A stretch of DNA of 45,154 nucleotides from NCBI GenBank assembly GCA_007128855.1, contig SKWQ01000091.1:1-45154 (forward strand), written 5' to 3'. How positions within the stretch are numbered: position 1 is the first letter of the stretch; every line of letters begins with the position of its first letter. Source of the stretch: Balneolales bacterium (lineage in GTDB: Bacteria > Bacteroidota > Rhodothermia > Balneolales > Natronogracilivirgulaceae). A program made the position numbers and the translations under genes. Below the pieces are notes generated by a model. That model saw only the letters and a program-made list of their open reading frames with translations, was not told the origin of the DNA and did no database searches. This document shows, one piece after another, positions 41,309 through 45,154 of the stretch.

Positions 41309-41316
41309 CAAAGATA
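41309..41316 (-). promoter_or_regulatory. Bacteroidota-type promoter -7 element for queE
   Basis: The minus strand reads TATCTTTG, matching TANNTTTG and identical to the element of the NusG-like gene. It is 28 bp before the queE ATG. The -33 position has no TTTG; tandem 9-bp repeats lie just upstream. Confidence 0.5.
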
Positions 41317-41335
41317 CAAATTTTTGCGGATTACA

Positions 41336-41362
41336 GGTTTTGCGGGTTTTACGGGTTTTGCG
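41336..41362. repeat. three tandem 9-bp repeats (GGTTTTRCG) upstream of queE
   Basis: GGTTTTGCG, GGTTTTACG and GGTTTTGCG follow each other without gaps, differing at one base. They fill most of the gap between the MGMT-domain gene's stop (41371) and the queE -7 element. Could be a slippage-prone filler or a regulator site. Confidence 0.7.
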
Positions 41363-41370
41363 GCGACCGA

Positions 41371-41688
41371 TTACGGTTCCCAGTAGTGGCCGGACATGTC
41401 CACCCTGCCGTGCCCGTCAAAAGCCACGCCTTCCGAGCGGAGCAGCTGTTCCATGATGTCACCACCGAACCAGGCTTTCCCGGTCAGCTCGCCGCTGCGG
41501 TTGACGACGCGGTGGCACGGCAGCATCGACCGGTCGCCTGCCAGGGTTTTATTGAGCGCCCAGCCGACAAGCCGCGCACTGCCCCCGGTGCCCAGATGCC
41601 GGGCGATGGCGCCGTACGTGGTCACCTTGCCTTCCGGGATGCGGGCCACGACCTCGTAGACCCGCTCGAAAAAATCACGTTGTTCCAT
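41371..41688 (-). CDS. MGMT-family DNA-binding-domain protein retaining the PCHR cysteine
   Basis: A 105-residue protein made only of the C-terminal domain of O6-alkylguanine-DNA alkyltransferase. 'VARIPEGKVTTYGAIARHLG' is the helix-turn-helix region; 'LPCHRVVNRSGELTG' holds the acceptor-cysteine motif. Alkyltransferase-like (ATL) proteins of this size usually have Trp or another residue in place of that Cys, and flag lesions for nucleotide excision repair. With Cys retained, it could be an active mini-alkyltransferase or an ATL variant. It is 22 bp downstream of the DUF2520 gene on the same strand. The next gene, queE, appears to have its own promoter. Confidence 0.88.
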   Translation of the reverse strand: MEQRDFFERVYEVVARIPEGKVTTYGAIARHLGTGGSARLVGWALNKTLAGDRSMLPCHRVVNRSGELTGKAWFGGDIMEQLLRSEGVAFDGHGRVDMSGHYWEP

Positions 41689-41710
41689 GCTTAAAAAAAT
41701 TACTCCATGC

Positions 41711-42598
41711 TCACTGAGACCCGAAACGTTCCATCATCCCGGGGTCGGCACTGCGGTCCCGCGCCTCGATTTTTTGCGCGAGCTCCAGGGTGACCCTTCC
41801 AAGTTCGCGGTACAGACGGTCCCATTTCGGAGAATCTTCCAGCACCTTCAGGTGCCTGTCGATAGTGCCGGTGTCCCCTCGCACGACCGGACCCGTGAGT
41901 ACTTCGGCCGGCGGATGGCTGAGCAGCCCCTCCACGGCCTGTCTGACCATCGGCCCGAAAAGATCGCGTGACCGCACCTCCAGGCCATTGTCACGCAGGA
42001 TGTCCTGTGATGCCGCAAAAAGCGGCGCCATGTAGTTGCACACATAGACCGCAGCCAGGTGGATCGCGATTTTCTGCCGGCTGTCCACCAGCAGCGGCCG
42101 GCCCCCGATGGCTTCCACCACCTTTTTCAACTTGTCACACAAAACAGGATCGCCCTGCAGGGTGACGAAACACTGGTTGAAGGCAGAATCCCTGTTTTTG
42201 ATGGTGAATGTCTGCACCGGGTGCATGGCGGCGATGCCCGACCCTTCCGGGGAAAGGGGCTCCAGCACCCCTGCCGGCGTGGCGCCGGAAGTATGCACCC
42301 AGGCCGGGCCGTCCTTCACCGGTCCCATCTTTTTCGCGAACGCACCGATCTGGTCGTCCGGCAGGCAGAGAAAGACCACGTCACCCAGATCGGCCGGCCG
42401 GGACGGGAACGTCCCGAAAATATCCGTATTTGTTTGTGTTGCAATACGTTCACAGGAATCCAGGGTGCGGTTGTACAGACTCCGTATCAGGTACCCCTTG
42501 CTGTTCAGGCGAAGCGCCAGGGAAGATCCGAGACGGCCGGTTCCGATGATGGTGAACCCGCGCGGAAATAGCTGCCTGCTCGATTCGAAAGGTGTCAT
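41711..42598 (-). CDS. Rossmann-like plus DUF2520 domain protein
   Basis: A 295-residue NAD(P)-binding protein. The Rossmann N-terminus is 'FTIIGTGRLGSSLALRLN' (about 15-32), then 'VVFLCLPDDQI' and 'WVHTSGATPAGVL' with 'AAMHPVQTF'. The C-terminal DUF2520 helical domain (about 150-280) contains 'AIHLAAVYVCNYMAPLFAAS'. The fold resembles pyrroline-5-carboxylate reductase and 6-phosphogluconate dehydrogenase-type enzymes. The reaction is unknown; related proteins sit near pantothenate or MaoC-type genes in other bacteria. It lies 33 bp after the MEMO-like gene and 22 bp before the MGMT-domain gene. Confidence 0.87.
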   Translation of the reverse strand: MTPFESSRQLFPRGFTIIGTGRLGSSLALRLNSKGYLIRSLYNRTLDSCERIATQTNTDIFGTFPSRPADLGDVVFLCLPDDQIGAFAKKMGPVKDGPAWVHTSGATPAGVLEPLSPEGSGIAAMHPVQTFTIKNRDSAFNQCFVTLQGDPVLCDKLKKVVEAIGGRPLLVDSRQKIAIHLAAVYVCNYMAPLFAASQDILRDNGLEVRSRDLFGPMVRQAVEGLLSHPPAEVLTGPVVRGDTGTIDRHLKVLEDSPKWDRLYRELGRVTLELAQKIEARDRSADPGMMERFGSQ

Positions 42599-42631
42599 GA
42601 TGTCCGGGTTTTAGGGGATGGTGGGTGAATA

Positions 42632-43402
42632 TCACCGATCGGGGAAGCCCGCCTTGGCCGCAAGCAGGTTCTGGTCCGGGGTGCCGGCGCGTTCGCGGAA
42701 GAAACGGACTTCCCGTTCCCGCTCACGCGCCACCTTGAGTCCGGTCAGAAAGATGCCGGCTCCGTTGATATGCGAATCGCCACTGTATATCAGGTTCAGC
42801 AGGCGCGTATCGTTCTGTTCGCTGATGAGTTGCTGCAACAATTCAAACACCTCCTGGTGCCGCCCCGCCATTTCACAACAGAAAATGGCGATGGCATTCT
42901 TGAACGGAAGGATTTCCTTGAGAACGTAGGTCAGCTCCTGCACCAGGGGCGGCGTCTCATCCAGCATCTGGATCCCGATAACCTCGATGTCCTTCTGCAC
43001 AAGTTGCAGCATCGAGACATGGTCGAAAAAGCCCAGATGGCTGAAATCGGTCGTTTCCCGGACGAACAGATCATCCTCCTCATCGCAAAAATCATCCCGC
43101 AGCCGCTCTTCCATGCGCAAGGTGCCGAATGCCGTCTTCACGGAGATCCCGGGAAGCAATGGCAGCTTCCTGAAGGATTCAAAACGGTCCGGCTCCACGA
43201 TCACAGCCACATTATAGCTGGTATCCAGGATCTGGCGGTAGATGTAACAGAACTCATCGACATTCTGTTCGGTCAGCCGGGGGGGCAGGAATATCATGCG
43301 GATCCCGTCCTGCCCGCCATAGGGTTGTTCGTTGATCCTATCCAACAGTTCCTCTTTGCTGAACGGCAGGGAGCGATTGGATTGCAGTTCATCCTGTATC
43401 AT
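42632..43402 (-). CDS. divergent MEMO-like (AmmeMemoRadiSam protein B-like) protein, uncertain
   Basis: A 256-residue cytoplasmic protein without signal peptide or membrane segment. I do not recognise it firmly. The spacing and content of 'KTAFGTLRMEERLRDDF', 'DHVSMLQLVQK' and especially 'NLIYSGDSHING' recall the MEMO family, which has 'TPLG', 'EHSLEVQLPF' and a C-terminal 'SGD' turn. If so, the metal-binding histidines of the N-terminal motif are missing ('IFLPPRLTEQN'). The radical SAM and AMMECR1 partners of the AmmeMemoRadiSam set are not nearby. The C-terminus is very basic and Arg/Glu-rich ('AREREREVRFFRERA'). It precedes the DUF2520 gene by 33 bp and follows the phosphopantetheinyl transferase gene by 90 bp. 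Confidence 0.5.
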   Translation of the reverse strand: MIQDELQSNRSLPFSKEELLDRINEQPYGGQDGIRMIFLPPRLTEQNVDEFCYIYRQILDTSYNVAVIVEPDRFESFRKLPLLPGISVKTAFGTLRMEERLRDDFCDEEDDLFVRETTDFSHLGFFDHVSMLQLVQKDIEVIGIQMLDETPPLVQELTYVLKEILPFKNAIAIFCCEMAGRHQEVFELLQQLISEQNDTRLLNLIYSGDSHINGAGIFLTGLKVAREREREVRFFRERAGTPDQNLLAAKAGFPDR

Positions 43403-43492
43403 GTGATTTCCGGTTTGATGATCGTTCGAAAGTTCGGTTTGTTTTGGATCCGGGTGGAAGCGACCGGCAACGTGACAGATGGATGCGCGGTT

Positions 43493-44053
43493 TCATGGTC
43501 TGGTGGCTACGGCAATCCAGTGTTCCCGGAGCTGGAACGAAGTAATGGCGATACGGTCCGTGTCCATGAAAGCCATGATGCGGTACCCATCGGCCATTTC
43601 GAGCCGTATCCTGTTCATGGCCACCCGCAGTCCGGTGCCCATGTACTTGAGCGTGGCCTCCTTGATGGTCCACATGCGGATGCAGCACAGGTCGTCGGGC
43701 AGCCCGGATTGTTCTTCGGGATGGCAGATGCGGTCGAGCAGCCGCGGGTGCACTTTCCGTTCATCCGGCTCCACATCGATGCCGATCTCCCCCCCGGTGT
43801 TCAGGGCACAGATGAGCAAACCCTGGCAGTGGGAGATGCTCACCCCGAGGGTGCGGTCGCCGATCACTCCATACGGCTTGCCCGTATCGTGCTTGCGAAG
43901 TTCGAAACGGTCCGCATCCATCCCCTGCCGCGACACCAGCTCCCGGAGCAGCGGCAGTGCGCCTTCCTGCTTCAGCCGGTCATCGGCCAGCAGCCAGCAT
44001 CCCTCCGGAAGCGGTACGGGGGCATATGTGTTCACCATCCATTGCAAGGGCAT
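43493..44053 (-). CDS. 4'-phosphopantetheinyl transferase superfamily protein (Sfp-like)
   Basis: Transfers phosphopantetheine from CoA to a carrier-protein serine. Signature parts are 'LRKHDTGKPYGV', 'GVSISHCQGL', 'GGEIGIDVEPDE' with the metal-binding Asp-x-Glu, and 'WTIKEATLKYMGTGL' (W-x-x-K-E-A-x-x-K). The ORF track starts at 44266, overlapping the divergent lysS. The ATG at 44053, just behind GAGGT, gives 186 residues; ATGs at 44113 and 44038 are alternatives. A TATATTCG element at 44087-44094 on the minus strand could be its -7 box. Even with the longest reasonable start it is short for Sfp (about 220), lacking part of the N-terminal half. No polyketide or peptide synthetase genes are here, so the partner may be the fatty-acid acyl carrier protein. 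Confidence 0.85.
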   Translation of the reverse strand: MPLQWMVNTYAPVPLPEGCWLLADDRLKQEGALPLLRELVSRQGMDADRFELRKHDTGKPYGVIGDRTLGVSISHCQGLLICALNTGGEIGIDVEPDERKVHPRLLDRICHPEEQSGLPDDLCCIRMWTIKEATLKYMGTGLRVAMNRIRLEMADGYRIMAFMDTDRIAITSFQLREHWIAVATRP

Positions 44054-44229
44054 ACCTCGGTTGATCTCATCGGTTCGGTTTCTACCCGAATATACAAAAA
44101 CTGCGGCGAGCATGTCACTTTCCCGTGGCCCGGGCGGGACCCGTCCCGAATTAATCCCAATATGTTTCCCGGCGATTCCGTAATTTTTGGCAATTTTAAA
44201 CCGCACTACAAAACTACCGCACAAAGCAC

Positions 44230-45154
44230 ATGAAGGAAACCGAACCCAGCCTGACCGAGCAGGCACGTTTTCGCCGCGAAAAACTGGAAGAGATCCGCGG
44301 GTTGGGGGTGGATCCCTATCCCTATGAATTTGAGACCGACCACCACGCAGAGGAGATCCGCCGGAATCCGGAACTGCTCGACGGCGAGGAGGCGGAGCGG
44401 AAACGGGTACGTGTGGCGGGACGTGTCATGACCCGGCGCATCATGGGCAAAGCGGCTTTTTTCAACCTGCAGGATGAGTCCGGCACCATCCAGGTCTACA
44501 TCCGTCGCGACGATGTGGGCACAGAAACCTACAACACACTGTTCAAAAAACTGATCGATCTGGGCGATATCGTCGGGGTAAGCGGATTCGTGTTCACGAC
44601 CCGGACCGGCGAGCTGACCGTGCACGCCGAGGAGTTCGTGCTGCTCACCAAAACGCTGCGTCCGCTCCCGGTGGCCAAGGAGGTGGAGGACGATGAGGGC
44701 AACAAGGTGACTTATGATGCCTTCGCCGACAAGGAGCATCGCTACCGGCAGCGGTACCTGGACCTGATCGTCAACCCGGAGGTGCGCGAGGTGTTCGTCA
44801 AACGCAGCCGCATGATCCAGGCCATGCGCGACTACATGACCGGCATGGGGTACCTTGAGGTCGAGACCCCCATCCTCCAGCCCATTTACGGCGGGGCGGC
44901 GGCGCGGCCGTTCGAGACGCACCACAATACGCTGGACATGAAGCTCTATCTGCGCATCGCCAACGAACTCTATCTCAAGCGGCTCATCATCGGCGGATTC
45001 GAGGGTGTGTTCGAGTTCGCCAAGGATTTCCGCAACGAGGGCATGAGCCGGTTCCACAATCCGGAGTTCACCCAGGTTGAGCTCTACGTGGCCTACAAGG
45101 ACTACAACTGGATGATGGCATTCGTCGAGCAGATGATCGAGCACGTGGTCACCA
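44230..45154 (+). CDS. lysS: lysyl-tRNA synthetase, class II (3' end beyond window)
   Basis: Charges tRNA-Lys with lysine. The frame is open to the right edge, so the ORF track omits it; I translated it from the ATG at 44230. The first 308 residues are present of about 500. An N-terminal OB-fold anticodon-binding domain ('[23 protein letters not shown]', in two parts) lies at about 58-165. The class II catalytic core then begins: '[19 protein letters not shown]' leads motif 1, and motif 2 appears as '[20 protein letters not shown]'. The ATG follows an AT-rich region of 176 bp shared with the divergent phosphopantetheinyl transferase gene. Confidence 0.96.
   Translation, partial: MKETEPSLTEQARFRREKLEEIRGLGVDPYPYEFETDHHAEEIRRNPELLDGEEAERKRVRVAGRVMTRRIMGKAAFFNLQDESGTIQVYIRRDDVGTETYNTLFKKLIDLGDIVGVSGFVFTTRTGELTVHAEEFVLLTKTLRPLPVAKEVEDDEGNKVTYDAFADKEHRYRQRYLDLIVNPEVREVFVKRSRMIQAMRDYMTGMGYLEVETPILQPIYGGAAARPFETHHNTLDMKLYLRIANELYLKRLIIGGFEGVFEFAKDFRNEGMSRFHNPEFTQVELYVAYKDYNWMMAFVEQMIEHVVT

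Noticed and set aside
42770-44233. 487-residue plus-strand ORF, one of the longest in the track
   Set aside because: It runs antisense through the MEMO-like and phosphopantetheinyl transferase genes and their gap. Its translation has no domain pattern, and the minus-strand genes carry clear motifs. It is a composition shadow.
1-45154. CRISPR array, insertion sequence, toxin-antitoxin pair, riboswitch
   Set aside because: No regularly spaced direct repeats with spacers, no transposase or terminal inverted repeats, no small paired ORFs, and no conserved riboswitch core was recognised on either strand. A covariance-model scan could still find RNA elements missed by eye.

Overview
The window is a gene-dense, visibly GC-rich stretch of bacterial chromosome. 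Short AT-rich intergenic gaps are where the promoters appear to sit. The best match is the Bacteroidota/Rhodothermota/Balneolota lineage (impression: Balneolota or Rhodothermota). Support: a PorD/DUF4835 protein linked to type IX secretion, PorV/PorQ-like and DUF5723-like outer-membrane barrels, a 'C-x-x-P-T-G-G-P' Ig-like lipoprotein, a UpxY/NusG-like antiterminator beside an exosortase, few Shine-Dalgarno sequences, and promoters with a TANNTTTG -7 element. No phage, insertion sequence, transposase or CRISPR array was seen. Most genes are core housekeeping or cell-envelope genes.

Layout. 1-4.2 kb: envelope genes (partial porD; a PorV/PorQ-like barrel; an exported helix-hairpin-helix domain fused to a probable barrel). 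4.2-5.8 kb: a minus-strand three-gene unit (NusG-like antiterminator, exosortase, small membrane protein). 6-12 kb: metG, a GH13 debranching enzyme and an NSS-family sodium symporter. 12-16.4 kb: efp-accB-accC-gcvH-guaA on the plus strand, behind a well-formed Bacteroidota-type promoter. 16.4-24 kb: envelope and peptidoglycan functions (an LpoA-like TPR plus periplasmic-binding fusion; UPF0316; mltG; DUF308; and an overlapping trio of NHL propeller, Ig-like lipoprotein and membrane-anchored protein). 24.1-27.5 kb: NAD salvage (pncB, pncA) and an FAD oxidoreductase. 27.6-32.4 kb: a 1077-residue lipoprotein followed by a DUF5723-like barrel. 32.8 kb: tRNA-Ser(GGA). 33-38.1 kb: tonB-like, murQ, an orphan biotin carboxylase overlapping a serine-less esterase-fold protein, and a phytoene/squalene synthase. 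38.6-40.5 kb: a LacI-family regulator overlapping purC. 40.6-44 kb: queE, an MGMT-domain protein, a DUF2520 protein, a divergent MEMO-like protein and a phosphopantetheinyl transferase. 44.2 kb to the end: partial lysS.

How the genes fit together. accB and accC supply the biotin carrier and biotin carboxylase of acetyl-CoA carboxylase. pncA and pncB form the Preiss-Handler entry into NAD. mltG, murQ and the LpoA-like protein all concern peptidoglycan. PorD, the barrels, the large lipoproteins and the TonB-like protein form an outer-membrane theme.

Most unusual points: (i) the exosortase unit without polysaccharide genes, with three 9-bp-spaced CGAAAT repeats upstream of its promoter; (ii) the exported ComEA-like domain fused to a barrel; (iii) the LacI-purC overlap, with two inverted repeats in the shared crtB/lacI control region; (iv) a serine-less esterase coupled to an orphan biotin carboxylase; (v) a recurring TATCTTTR promoter element. 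Functions are from motif recognition only; no database search was run.
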